DNA from: OPU3-GD-OMZ sp964515235
GTDB lineage: Bacteria; Pseudomonadota; Gammaproteobacteria; Methylococcales; Methylomonadaceae
NCBI GenBank assembly: GCA_964515235.1
Contig: CAZEVO010000005.1
Coordinates: forward strand, 1-64,000
Direction: 5' to 3'
DNA length: 64,000 nt
Below, piece after piece: positions 54,113-63,719 of this stretch. The position numbers and the translations under genes were made by a program. The notes beneath the pieces are model-generated. The model was not told the DNA's origin, searched no databases, and saw only the letters and a program-made list of their open reading frames with translations. Each line of letters begins with the position of its first letter. Position 1 is the first letter of the stretch.

Positions 54113-56791
54113 TTAACGTAAACGAGGTTCATCGAGATCAGTACCAATCTCATACTTAGCAAGCGCTTCAGATACTATATTTGCACCTATTTCACCTTGG
54201 TCCATCAAGCTCTTTAGTGCGGTTATAGTAATAAAATAGCGGTCAACCTCAAAGAAGTGTCGTAATTTCTCACGAGTATCTGAACGCCCAAACCCGTCTG
54301 TACCTAAAACCGTATAAGGCGCTGAAACATAAGGCGTAATTTGTTCTGCAAAAGAACGCATATAATCCGTTGAGGCAATAACTGGACCAACCTGTCCTTC
54401 TAGACAACGTTCAACATGCGATTGACGCTTGTTTTGTTCTGGATGTAATCGGTTCCATCGTTCACAACTATAAGCCTCACGAGCCAATTCAGTAAAACTA
54501 GGGCAACTCCAAAGGTCTGCCTCGACCCCCCAATCATTGCTGAGCAATTCAGCGGCCGCTACAATTTCAAGAAAAATAACACCAGACCCTAACAACTGCA
54601 CTCGAGGGCCTCGGGTTTCTTCACCTGCTTTAAACAAATACATCCCTTTGATGATATCGGCCTCGGCTCCCTTAGGTATCGCTGGGTGAAGATGATTTTC
54701 ATTCATCGCAGTAATATAGTAAAAAATATCCTCTTGATTTTCATACATCCGGCGCAAACCATCTTGTACAATAACCGCCATTTCATAACCATACGTTGGG
54801 TCATACGAAATACAATTTGGAACCGTCGCTGAAATAAGATGACTATGCCCATCACCATGCTGCAACCCTTCCCCATTAAGTGTTGTTCGACCAGCTGTTC
54901 CTCCCACCAAAAAGCCCCGACAACGCTGATCAGCAGCAGCCCAAATTAAATCACCAATGCGCTGAAAACCAAACATCGAATAAAAAATATAAAAAGGAAT
55001 CATCGGTACACCATGAGTTGAATACGCACTTCCAGCAGCAATCCAATCACTCATGCCTCCCGCTTCATTAATTCCTTCTTGTAAGACCTGTCCTGACTTA
55101 TCTTCCTTATAAAACATGAGTTGCCCAGCATCCTGCGGGGTATAAAGTTGACCAACCTGCGACCAAATCCCTAACTGACGAAACATCCCTTCCATACCAA
55201 AAGTACGGGATTCATCAGGAACAATCGGAACGACCCTGCGCCCAATTTCTTTATTCTTAATGATAATATTAAGAATTCTAACAAATGCCATAGTTGTAGA
55301 AATCTTACTCTTTTCACCAGTACCCTTTAATAAAGCTTCAAAATCACCGAGTTCTGGGACCGTTAGTGACTCTGACTTTTCACGACGCGCAGGCAAATAA
55401 CCACCCAATGCCTCACGGTGTCCACGCATATACTCCATTTCCTTTGAATCATCAGCGAACTTAAGATAAGGTAATTGCTCTACTTCCTCATCTGATAATG
55501 GCAATTCAAAACGGTTTCTGAAATGTTTCAGCGAATCTAAACTCATTTTCTTTTGTTGGTGAGAAATATTTTGCGCCTCACCTGAGTCACCCATACCGTA
55601 CCCTTTAACCGTTTTACTCAAAATAACTGTGGGTTGATCACTGTGATTAACTGCCGCATGATAGGCTGCATAAACTTTAGCAACATCATGCCCTCCCCGG
55701 TTTAATTCCCAAATATCGCGATCTGAAAAATCAGCTACCATTGCCGCTAATTCTGGCGTATTAAAAAAATGCTCACGCACATAAGCGCCATCTTTAGATT
55801 TGAAAGTCTGATAATCCCCGTCAACACACTCCATCATACGCTTGGCTAACAAGCCGTTGGTATCGCGTTGTAATAACGCATCCCAACGATCACCCCAAAC
55901 TAATTTAATGACATTCCAACCCGCGCCGCGAAAAGAACTTTCTAGCTCTTGGATAATCTTACCGTTACCGCGCACTGGCCCGTCAAGACGTTGCAAATTA
56001 CAGTTAATAACAAAAATTAAATTATCTAATTTTTCACGCCCCGCCATTCCAATTGCACCGAGCGATTCTGGCTCATCGGTTTCACCATCCCCTAAAAAGG
56101 CCCAGACTTTACGATTCTTAGTCTCAGCAAAACCACGGTCTTGCATATAACGCATAAAACGCGCCTGATAAATAGACATAATAGGCCCTAAGCCCATTGA
56201 AACCGTCGGAAACTGCCAAAAATCAGGCATTAACCAAGGGTGTGGATAAGACGATAAACCATCGCCATTGACTTCTTGACGAAAACTATCCATTTGCGCT
56301 TCAGTTAATCGACCTAACATAAATGCTCTGGAGTAACTTCCAGGAGCCGAATGACCTTGAACAAAAATCATATCGCCGCCATGACCTTCAGACGGCGCCT
56401 GCCAAAAATGATTGTAACCCACATCATAGAGGGTTGCTGCTGACGCAAAGCTTGAAATATGCCCCCCAACATTAGTATTTTTATTAGCTCTAAGCACCAT
56501 GACCATCGCATTCCAACGAACATAAGAACGAATTTTACGTTCTAATTCAGGATCTCCTGGAAACTTAGCCTGCTGAGAGACTGGAATCGTATTCACATAA
56601 GCCGTATTAGCACTGAAAGGAATATCCCAACCTGAATGCCTTGTCACCTCAACCAATTGCTCAATCAAGAAATGCGCTCGGTTGTGGCCTTCTTTTTCTA
56701 AAACAACCTTTAGTGAATCAATCCACTCCTGAGTTTCAATAGGATCAACATCACCCTCATTAGAACTTTGCTTATTCATCTGTTCATTCAT
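54113..56791 (-). CDS. aceE: Pyruvate dehydrogenase E1 component, homodimeric
   Basis: TPP enzyme that decarboxylates pyruvate and acetylates the E2 lipoyl group. Seen: the thiamine motif GDGETDEPES near residues 232-241 and later INCNLQRLDGPV, the HGGDMIFVQGHSAPG region, and a C-terminal transketolase domain. 892 residues, as in E. coli AceE. The ribosome site AGGAAGG precedes the ATG. Upstream of aceF; no pdhR regulator is adjacent. Confidence 0.98.
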   Translation of the reverse strand: MNEQMNKQSSNEGDVDPIETQEWIDSLKVVLEKEGHNRAHFLIEQLVEVTRHSGWDIPFSANTAYVNTIPVSQQAKFPGDPELERKIRSYVRWNAMVMVLRANKNTNVGGHISSFASAATLYDVGYNHFWQAPSEGHGGDMIFVQGHSAPGSYSRAFMLGRLTEAQMDSFRQEVNGDGLSSYPHPWLMPDFWQFPTVSMGLGPIMSIYQARFMRYMQDRGFAETKNRKVWAFLGDGETDEPESLGAIGMAGREKLDNLIFVINCNLQRLDGPVRGNGKIIQELESSFRGAGWNVIKLVWGDRWDALLQRDTNGLLAKRMMECVDGDYQTFKSKDGAYVREHFFNTPELAAMVADFSDRDIWELNRGGHDVAKVYAAYHAAVNHSDQPTVILSKTVKGYGMGDSGEAQNISHQQKKMSLDSLKHFRNRFELPLSDEEVEQLPYLKFADDSKEMEYMRGHREALGGYLPARREKSESLTVPELGDFEALLKGTGEKSKISTTMAFVRILNIIIKNKEIGRRVVPIVPDESRTFGMEGMFRQLGIWSQVGQLYTPQDAGQLMFYKEDKSGQVLQEGINEAGGMSDWIAAGSAYSTHGVPMIPFYIFYSMFGFQRIGDLIWAAADQRCRGFLVGGTAGRTTLNGEGLQHGDGHSHLISATVPNCISYDPTYGYEMAVIVQDGLRRMYENQEDIFYYITAMNENHLHPAIPKGAEADIIKGMYLFKAGEETRGPRVQLLGSGVIFLEIVAAAELLSNDWGVEADLWSCPSFTELAREAYSCERWNRLHPEQNKRQSHVERCLEGQVGPVIASTDYMRSFAEQITPYVSAPYTVLGTDGFGRSDTREKLRHFFEVDRYFITITALKSLMDQGEIGANIVSEALAKYEIGTDLDEPRLR

Positions 56792-56984
56792 CTAGCGCCC
56801 TTCCTAAAAGACTTAAAAAATAAAGACTAACTTCGTTAATCTATATCTGACATAACATAAAAGTTCCCATTATATTACATACTCAGCCTAGGAGTAAGCA
56901 ATTATGCACCGAGCAAAAAAAAGCATTACAGTAATTATAGTAAGACCAACTTATACCAAACCCCTAACATAACCATACCTCTAA

Positions 56985-57013
56985 TTGCACTCGCCTGCTA
57001 GTTGCTTTATAAT
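56985..57013 (+). promoter_or_regulatory. Near-consensus sigma70 promoter for rubredoxin
   Basis: TTGCAC (56985-56990), 17-base spacer, TATAAT (57008-57013), placed 37 bases before the rubredoxin ATG. Confidence 0.8.
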
Positions 57014-57049
57014 CCTCAATACCAACACTATAAAAGAAAGGCATTCACA

Positions 57050-57220
57050 ATGGCGAATTACCAAAAATACATTTGTACCGTTTGTGACCATATTTACGAT
57101 GAAGCAGTTGGCGACCCTGACAGCAACATCGCTCCAGGCACCTTATGGGCAGATATTCCCGAAGACTGGACTTGTCCTGACTGCGGCGTCGATAAAAGCC
57201 TGTTTGAGTTAATGACCTAA
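57050..57220 (+). CDS. rubA: Rubredoxin
   Basis: Small Fe(Cys)4 electron carrier. Seen: two CxxC pairs, CTVCDHIYDEAVGDPDSN and CPDCGVDKSLFEL, the GTLWADIPEDWTCPDCG loop, and 56 residues, the standard length. Start at ATG 57050, with AGAAAGG upstream; a longer in-frame start is excluded by the promoter position and ribosome site. Partner enzyme is not adjacent (alkane hydroxylase or rubredoxin reductase genes are not visible). Followed by a short hairpin and the M48 protease. Confidence 0.97.
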   Translation: MANYQKYICTVCDHIYDEAVGDPDSNIAPGTLWADIPEDWTCPDCGVDKSLFELMT

Positions 57221-57238
57221 GATTCTAATTGTCAACCT

Positions 57239-57258
57239 GAGATATGACCTCATATCTC
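57239..57258 (+). terminator. Hairpin between rubredoxin and M48 protease
   Basis: GAGATATG, loop ACCT, CATATCTC: 8 pairs, A/T-rich, followed by only TT. Probably a weak terminator or mRNA-stabilising stem. Confidence 0.5.
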
Positions 57259-57291
57259 TTTAGCCCCTCATTAAAGCTATCCACTTAAAGA

Positions 57292-58752
57292 ATGCGAGAA
57301 TCAAGAATTTTATTTGGCTCCATCGCTTTTTTTTTGTATTTTTCAACGACTACTTTAAACGCTGAAGTTAGCCAAAGCATTGAATTACCCGACATTAGCG
57401 ATTCTACCGGTACGCTCATCTCTCCACGCGAAGAGAAAGAACTGGGCGATGCTTTTTTTCGCAATATTCACCGACAATTAATAATTAATGAAGACCTTGA
57501 AGTTCAGTCATATATCCAATCATTAGGCCATAAGCTCGCAGCCCATGCAGAATCCCAACAAAGCCCTTTTCATTTTTTTGTTGTCCTTGATAATGACTTA
57601 AATGCTTTTGCCGGGCCCGGAGGCTATATTGGCATTAATTCAGGGCTTATCCTCGCGACTGATTCTGAAAGTGAGTTAGCTTCTGTCATTTCACATGAAA
57701 TCGCACACGTCACTCAACGCCACCTGTACCGCGCTTTTGAAGCAGCTAGCCAATTATCACTTCCTACTGCGGCTGCAACCCTGGCTGCCATCCTCATTGG
57801 CTCCCAATCGCCTGAGTTAGGGCAAGCCGCACTATTAGCCATACAAGCCAACTCAATGCAACAGCGTATTAATTTTACCCGCGCAAATGAACAAGAAGCC
57901 GACCGCGTTGGCATGCAAACTCTCGTTAAAGCTAACTTTAACCCCAATGGCATGCCTTCCTTTTTTGAACGACTTCAACACAACAGTCGTTTTTATGGAC
58001 AGGCCATCCCTGAATTCCTACGCACACACCCTGTGACTGTTTCACGTATTTCCGATACACGGAATCGTGCTGCAAAACACCCTTACCGTCACTACCCCGA
58101 TTCTTTTAATTATCGTACCATCCGAACGAAGTTACGAGTTCTTAGCTCAAAAGACCTCAATGCAACCCGCCGACATTTTTTAATCTTAAAAGATCAAGGA
58201 ACGCAAGAACAACGCGCCATAGCCAACTACGGTCTCGGCTGGGTTGAACTTAAACAGCAACATTTTAAGAAAGCGCGCTCAATATTTAAACAATTACAAA
58301 AAACACTTCCGCATCAGCCAACGATACTCATTGGCTTAGCTGAAACGGCCTACGAGTCACGCCAATACTCTGAGGCCTTAGCCTTACTCAAAAAAGCACG
58401 CCAACGCTTCCCTGAGTTTACCCCCCTGTCTACCCTTTATCTATCCACACTAATTAAAACAGGGCAAGCACAAAAAGCCCGCCAAGAAATACTCCCACGT
58501 ATTCATAACAGCAACCCAAACCCAGAGCTATATCATTTATTGGCCCAAGCCTATGACAAACTAAAAAACCCGATTGAGTCATATCGTTATCTGAGTGAAT
58601 ATTTTTATCTAACGGGACACACGGGTAAAGCCATAGAACACATTAAAACCGCCAAAAACTTCACCGGAATTAATTTTTACCAAGAAGCCATTTTAGATCA
58701 ACGGCTAGCATTTTTCCTTGAGGAAGAAAGAATCCTGAAGCTTGGTCGCTAA
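57292..58752 (+). CDS. bepA: M48 metalloprotease with TPR repeats (BepA-like)
   Basis: Periplasmic zinc metallopeptidase likely acting in outer-membrane protein quality control. Seen: an N-terminal signal peptide (about 1-24), HExxH as H135-E136-I-A-H139 in ISHEIAHVTQRH, the third ligand E202 in NEQEADRVG, and a C-terminal TPR region (about 300-470). 486 residues, as in BepA/YfgC. It is 71 bases after the rubredoxin gene on the same strand. The BepA name rests on domain layout and length. Confidence 0.9.
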   Translation: MRESRILFGSIAFFLYFSTTTLNAEVSQSIELPDISDSTGTLISPREEKELGDAFFRNIHRQLIINEDLEVQSYIQSLGHKLAAHAESQQSPFHFFVVLDNDLNAFAGPGGYIGINSGLILATDSESELASVISHEIAHVTQRHLYRAFEAASQLSLPTAAATLAAILIGSQSPELGQAALLAIQANSMQQRINFTRANEQEADRVGMQTLVKANFNPNGMPSFFERLQHNSRFYGQAIPEFLRTHPVTVSRISDTRNRAAKHPYRHYPDSFNYRTIRTKLRVLSSKDLNATRRHFLILKDQGTQEQRAIANYGLGWVELKQQHFKKARSIFKQLQKTLPHQPTILIGLAETAYESRQYSEALALLKKARQRFPEFTPLSTLYLSTLIKTGQAQKARQEILPRIHNSNPNPELYHLLAQAYDKLKNPIESYRYLSEYFYLTGHTGKAIEHIKTAKNFTGINFYQEAILDQRLAFFLEEERILKLGR

Positions 58753-58945
58753 AAATTAATTCTTTGTGAATTCATATTATAAAAACAGAAAAGGTTAAGT
58801 CATATTTACTAACTAATCGAAACGAGTCCTGCCTATTTGTTTAACCCAACCTTCATCTCTCGGATTAGAAGTCAACTCTAAATTAATGGCACGCTAGCCC
58901 CACTCTTTGGCGGGACCCTTTAATCTTTGTCATCGAGCTATTTGT

Positions 58946-59533
58946 TTAGCGTTGTTGCCATGCGCCACTTGCATTTTGGTACCACCAGCCTGTCTTAGCA
59001 TTACTCATCCAATGACGGGCAAATGTCATTTTAATTTGAACATACCATTCCGGGTGACCATTTGCATTTGCAATAGCTTGATATAAGAGTTGGCGGTCAC
59101 TATTTTCTAACGCTATTAACTTCTTTAATCGGTTACGGTTTTTTAAGGGCACTTCAGATAAATTTCTAATAACTAAAAAACCATCAACCTTAATTCCAAT
59201 ATTCCCCTTCACATAATTTTCCTGCAAGGCCGAAAAGCGTTGCTTCATCGTCTGTCGAAGCTTGTTGATTTGAACCGTTTTTATTGATAGGTCAGCCTCT
59301 GCCGCATGCGCAGGAGAAACGATCATCGCCAGCATCTTATCAACGACATAATAAAAAGCCAATCGCCCGACTTTGGCTTTCGCTTCTGGCTCCTTCTCCT
59401 GTTGAACCGGAATGCCCTGAATTTCTTTAATCACCTCATCAGCAACTTTATCCGCTGCCGCAGCCGGAAAATAAATATTAATCGTAACGCACGCAGTAAG
59501 AAATAACGCGCTTAAAGTTGATATCTTTTTCAT
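58946..59533 (-). CDS. DUF1318 (YdbL-like) lipoprotein
   Basis: A lipoprotein of the YdbL/DUF1318 family. Seen: signal with lipobox LTAC and C15, then CVTINIYFPAAAADKVADEVI, resembling longer pseudomonad-type members. A second alanine-rich, signal-like stretch (SPAHAAEA) lies near residues 72-80, and a DUF1318 domain (about 90-195) has NRLKKLIALENSDRQLLYQAIA. At 195 residues it is much longer than E. coli YdbL (about 108). It follows the YdbH-like gene by 18 bases with an AAGGAG ribosome site. No separate ynbE is present. Confidence 0.8.
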   Translation of the reverse strand: MKKISTLSALFLTACVTINIYFPAAAADKVADEVIKEIQGIPVQQEKEPEAKAKVGRLAFYYVVDKMLAMIVSPAHAAEADLSIKTVQINKLRQTMKQRFSALQENYVKGNIGIKVDGFLVIRNLSEVPLKNRNRLKKLIALENSDRQLLYQAIANANGHPEWYVQIKMTFARHWMSNAKTGWWYQNASGAWQQR

Positions 59534-59551
59534 TAAAGACTCCTTATTAAT

Positions 59552-61585
59552 CTAAAATTCTGCCTGAGTAATTCTTCCCATACGCTTTAATAACACATCA
59601 AAATCCAATTCGGTGTTATAGGCAATTACATCAACTCGGGGTAAGCCTTGCCCTTTCACTAAATAGAAACCTTCATTCACTGCATTGACTCCCATTAATT
59701 GGCAAACGCCCTGATGCAAGTAACACCCCATTCCTAACCTATCATAGCCAAATAAATCAAAATAACTTAAAAAAGTAGTTGATAATAGACCAACCCCAGG
59801 ACCCACCCCAATACTCGCTATATTGTCTAAAGCCCGTTGACTAATCTGATGTTCACTATGATCATTTTCTGGCGTACCTAACCAAGCAAAAAAAGTCAGC
59901 GGCCGCCAAGCCAAAAGATGTAGATCATTAATAAAACCAGATAATTTCCCCGTTATTTTTCCTGCTTTAAAAGTCTGACTGATCTGCTCAAGGTCTAAAT
60001 TGTCTACCGCTATATTGGCAAATACTTCAGGCTGTGAACTCAAAAAATCCACCAAAACTAATTGGTTTATTATGACATGACCTCCAAACACTTCGACCCA
60101 CAACTCTCCAGAGGTTTTTAGTTCTCCTTGATGATAAATAATTTGTGGAATTCCTCCTGAAATCGATCCATGTAAATTAGGCCATTTTAAAACTGAGGCC
60201 AGTTGCGCCAAGGATATTTCCTCAATAAATCCTTGAAAATGAATGACCGGATCCTTGCCTGTAGTCGATGACCAGTCAAACTGGCCAACATGAACATTCC
60301 CCCCCAATGAAGGCATATTAATTGGATGATTTAGTTTTATTTTATTATTATCAGTTGCCAATTCTATTTCTGTCGCCCCAAAAGGTAATTGGTTAATAAC
60401 CAAACCATCCCAAAACAGGGTACTTAAACTTCCTGTCGCTAATTGACTACTCCAGTTGATCGTTCCATGGCTATTATGAATCTGAAAACGGCCTTCACGG
60501 TCGGAAAAATTTAATCCACTAAAATCTATACTAACGGCTTCAAGCGATTGTTTAGTGAAATCAACTTGCCCATTAACGGCTCCCGTAACCCTCAACCCTT
60601 CAAAAAGGGTTTCTGTTAAAAAAGGTTGAATATAAGTCTGATCAAGCTGTTGTAAATTTTCACTGCTGAAAGTCAATGTCGCTTGTTCAATTTGAAAACC
60701 CTGATCAATTGTTATTCGACTCTGGCCGGCTAAATGCCCCATTGCAGGATCATCAAAAATAAACTCATTGACCTTTAAATCTTTATTATTAACATTCCAA
60801 AGACCGTTCGCGGTAAAGACTAAGGCTTGCTGGGGATTAGGATGATAAATAGGCTCTAGATAGATTTCACCGTGAGAAATTCCTGTCTGAATCTGCCAGT
60901 GCCACTGCTCTTGATTGACCGTTGCATTCAATGTAGCCGATAAATTCAAATCCTCACAAGCATATCTCCCATCATCCGTTTGGGTTGAAATACTTTTTAA
61001 CACAATATTACTCTGTAGATCAGTTAAACGATGCTGAGACAGCATTACCTCAGTTGCCACATCAATAGCACCCTGCTCCCAATTAATACGATGAGATTTT
61101 AAAAGTGGCTTAAACACATCGTTGGTTACACCTTTAAAATTAATGCTCAATTGACTAACACCATCATGTACCGGCGCTTGTACTAAACGAATATCATCTA
61201 TACCTGTCAAGTTTGTTAAATTAAGCTCATTTTTAGTTTCATTCACCTGCAAGGAAAAATCGAAATCGGTTTCATAGAAACCTGACCCTAAAAACTGCCC
61301 ACGCCCCTGCTTACAGATTATTGCATTGATAGTAAACGCCATATGACTACAAACAATATCTTTGATCACTATCTCATCAGAACCTCCTAAGCCGCTGATG
61401 TTTGCTATTGAAAACTTCGTTTTAGTATGATGATCACGGGATTCAAACAGAAACAATTGGAGATTTTTAAATTCTACCCCAGCAATTGATAAGTCATTAA
61501 TAGTGAGAAAAGGCGAATCTTTTAAAGAAGCCTGAGGTAATAAAAAGAGCAGTAATAAGAGACTGGCAATTTTTAGTTTTTTCAT
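59552..61585 (-). CDS. YdbH-like AsmA-related envelope protein
   Basis: Predicted inner-membrane-anchored, mostly periplasmic beta-rich bridge protein of the YdbH family, thought to help move phospholipid to the outer membrane. Seen: an N-terminal hydrophobic anchor (residues 4-20) and long beta-strand repeats. The C-terminal part (about 500-670, with SGFINDLHLLAWRPLTFFAW) has the family's conserved end. 677 residues against about 880 in E. coli YdbH. It heads the two-gene unit with the DUF1318 lipoprotein. The exact assignment is moderate confidence. Confidence 0.75.
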   Translation of the reverse strand: MKKLKIASLLLLLFLLPQASLKDSPFLTINDLSIAGVEFKNLQLFLFESRDHHTKTKFSIANISGLGGSDEIVIKDIVCSHMAFTINAIICKQGRGQFLGSGFYETDFDFSLQVNETKNELNLTNLTGIDDIRLVQAPVHDGVSQLSINFKGVTNDVFKPLLKSHRINWEQGAIDVATEVMLSQHRLTDLQSNIVLKSISTQTDDGRYACEDLNLSATLNATVNQEQWHWQIQTGISHGEIYLEPIYHPNPQQALVFTANGLWNVNNKDLKVNEFIFDDPAMGHLAGQSRITIDQGFQIEQATLTFSSENLQQLDQTYIQPFLTETLFEGLRVTGAVNGQVDFTKQSLEAVSIDFSGLNFSDREGRFQIHNSHGTINWSSQLATGSLSTLFWDGLVINQLPFGATEIELATDNNKIKLNHPINMPSLGGNVHVGQFDWSSTTGKDPVIHFQGFIEEISLAQLASVLKWPNLHGSISGGIPQIIYHQGELKTSGELWVEVFGGHVIINQLVLVDFLSSQPEVFANIAVDNLDLEQISQTFKAGKITGKLSGFINDLHLLAWRPLTFFAWLGTPENDHSEHQISQRALDNIASIGVGPGVGLLSTTFLSYFDLFGYDRLGMGCYLHQGVCQLMGVNAVNEGFYLVKGQGLPRVDVIAYNTELDFDVLLKRMGRITQAEF

Positions 61586-61668
61586 CTGGCTAGCAAATTC
61601 TGGGTAGTTTCAGCTTACTCACTAGTGAAACAGGTCATTTAAGGCTCTCTGGTCTTATTGAGACAACA

Positions 61669-62181
61669 TCATCGAACTGACATTCTGAGATGCTCTAAAC
61701 CATAAAAATATTTTCCAACTTTAACTGCATCAGGCTCAAGAGCAAAAGAACTAAACCCCGTTGCACGGTAAAAACGACGCGCAGCATGTGCCGCCGTAAC
61801 AACCGATACATCCAAAAAAATAACCTCGGGTTTGTCCGTAACTTTATTAATACACATCGCAAGAAGTTCTCGCGCCAACCCTTGCTGCCTAAATTCTGGC
61901 AACACGTACATTCCATGCAAAGTTGCCTTATGCGCAAGCCTATGTTGCGGTGCAAAAGCAAGCGATAAGCACGCGATCAATTCTTTTTTTGTACTTAAAA
62001 CACCAACATTAAACAGCGATTCGTTCTGACCGCAGTCTAACATTTCAACAATCTCCCGTTCAGTTAACGAGCGAACTTCATTATGTGAAGTGACCCAAGA
62101 AAAAGGTGACTCTTGTGTTGCCATTAACATTAATTTTTTATAAGCATGGCAATGGTTCGAGTTTAATTGCGTAAAATTCAT
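61669..62181 (-). CDS. GNAT family N-acetyltransferase
   Basis: Acetyl-CoA-dependent transferase, substrate unknown. Seen: GNAT motif A as GMYVLPEFRQQGLARELLA with the acetyl-CoA loop RQQGLA, and the preceding strand. 170 residues, a full single domain. Monocistronic between the YdbH-like gene and divergent DUF3422 gene. Confidence 0.87.
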   Translation of the reverse strand: MNFTQLNSNHCHAYKKLMLMATQESPFSWVTSHNEVRSLTEREIVEMLDCGQNESLFNVGVLSTKKELIACLSLAFAPQHRLAHKATLHGMYVLPEFRQQGLARELLAMCINKVTDKPEVIFLDVSVVTAAHAARRFYRATGFSSFALEPDAVKVGKYFYGLEHLRMSVR

Positions 62182-62370
62182 ATGAAATTAAGCACAAATG
62201 TAACAGTTATTAGATAGTCGGAAAGGGTAGCATTCTAACATGCCCGTTTCCTCTCACCCAGTTAATCCTTGCAAACCTGAATGACAGGAGACACTTTTTT
62301 TATAATTGCCTAACATGATAGAGTAACAACTGATTGAAACATCTCACTACATACAATAAATTTACACACC

Positions 62371-63660
62371 ATGACTTTCTCAGCATCTCTGCCTGACAAC
62401 CATCCCTTACGTGAACAACTGCACCACGATGCTCATGCCAGACAAACCATCAAAATAAAAAGCCCATCACTGGCTACCCATATTGCCCTAATGCACGATG
62501 GTGACCAAAAAACGAAAGAAATTAAACACCTAGAATCTCTATGTAAATCCTTTAATCGCCCCCTACCCTTGCCAGACACGTTACACTTCAGTGATGATTT
62601 TGGAAATTTCCAATTTCAATGGCAGCACCACGGCGAATACAGTACTTATACTTTTTACCAACATCATTCAGGGCACCCAACCTTTAGTCAATCAGTACTC
62701 AACGAAATACCTGAAAAATGGCTTAAAACTCTACCTGGCAGTATTATGGTCGCCATTCATGCTGCCATTATTAAATCTGATGCGCAGCCTGATTTTCAAG
62801 ATATTGCCGAACATTTTTCAGGCGCTGCTTTAGTGGGTGCAGAAGTTGCCAGTGGTGCCGCACTGGCTTTTACCGATTTTAAAATACAAAAAGATGGCTT
62901 CAGCCGCTTTATTATCTATGACCGTCAACTTAATTCACGCCAAACGGGTCGGTACTTACAACGATTATTTGACATAGAAGTTTTTCGTATTATGTCTTTA
63001 CAAGCCTACCCTATTGCCCAATCGTTAATGCCAAAACTCACTCGTGCCGATCAAGACTTGTTACGCATTACAACATCCATGCACCAATTAGACATAGATG
63101 ACAGCCAACTACTCGATGACCTAACAGCCTTAGCTGCTGAAATAGAAAACTGCTTTTCTAGTACTCACACCCGTTTTGTTAAAACAGCAGCCTATTATCA
63201 ACTCGTTGAGCAACGTATTAACGAACTAAAAGAAGTCAGAATTCCCGGGGTCCAAACGATCAATGAATTTCTAAACCGCCGTTTAGAACCCACCATTAAT
63301 ACTTGTGTCGTCACTGAAAAACGTCTGAGCATGCTCTCTGAAAGAATCAGCAAAGCAAGTCAATTACTACGTACCCGTGTTGATATCACTTTAGAACGGC
63401 AAAACCAGTCATTACTCACCTCGATGGACAAACGAGCTAACTTACAATTGCATCTGCAATCAACCGTTGAAGGACTTTCTGTTGCTGCTATCAGTTACTA
63501 TACTGTCGGTCTATTTAACTATCTTGCAAAAGCCATTAAAGCCTCCGGACTAGCTGTCAACCCTACTCTGATAACAGGGATCTCCATCCCTATTATCATC
63601 ATCTTTGTATACCGCGGTGTCGGTAATATTCGAAAAATGGTCAGTAAAATTCATGAGTAA
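62371..63660 (+). CDS. DUF3422 family membrane protein
   Basis: Membrane protein of unknown function. Seen: the family N-terminus PDNHPLREQLHHDAHAR, a long soluble region with helical segments (about 240-360), and two C-terminal transmembrane helices at about residues 373-392 and 402-418, ending in YRGVGNIRKM. 429 residues, typical for the family. No signal peptide. A DUF3422 role cannot be deduced from context. Confidence 0.88.
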   Translation: MTFSASLPDNHPLREQLHHDAHARQTIKIKSPSLATHIALMHDGDQKTKEIKHLESLCKSFNRPLPLPDTLHFSDDFGNFQFQWQHHGEYSTYTFYQHHSGHPTFSQSVLNEIPEKWLKTLPGSIMVAIHAAIIKSDAQPDFQDIAEHFSGAALVGAEVASGAALAFTDFKIQKDGFSRFIIYDRQLNSRQTGRYLQRLFDIEVFRIMSLQAYPIAQSLMPKLTRADQDLLRITTSMHQLDIDDSQLLDDLTALAAEIENCFSSTHTRFVKTAAYYQLVEQRINELKEVRIPGVQTINEFLNRRLEPTINTCVVTEKRLSMLSERISKASQLLRTRVDITLERQNQSLLTSMDKRANLQLHLQSTVEGLSVAAISYYTVGLFNYLAKAIKASGLAVNPTLITGISIPIIIIFVYRGVGNIRKMVSKIHE

Positions 63661-63719
63661 ACGACCATTCAACCCACTCACAAAAGCCATGTACCCAATT
63701 AACTCTACCGGTCAAAGCC

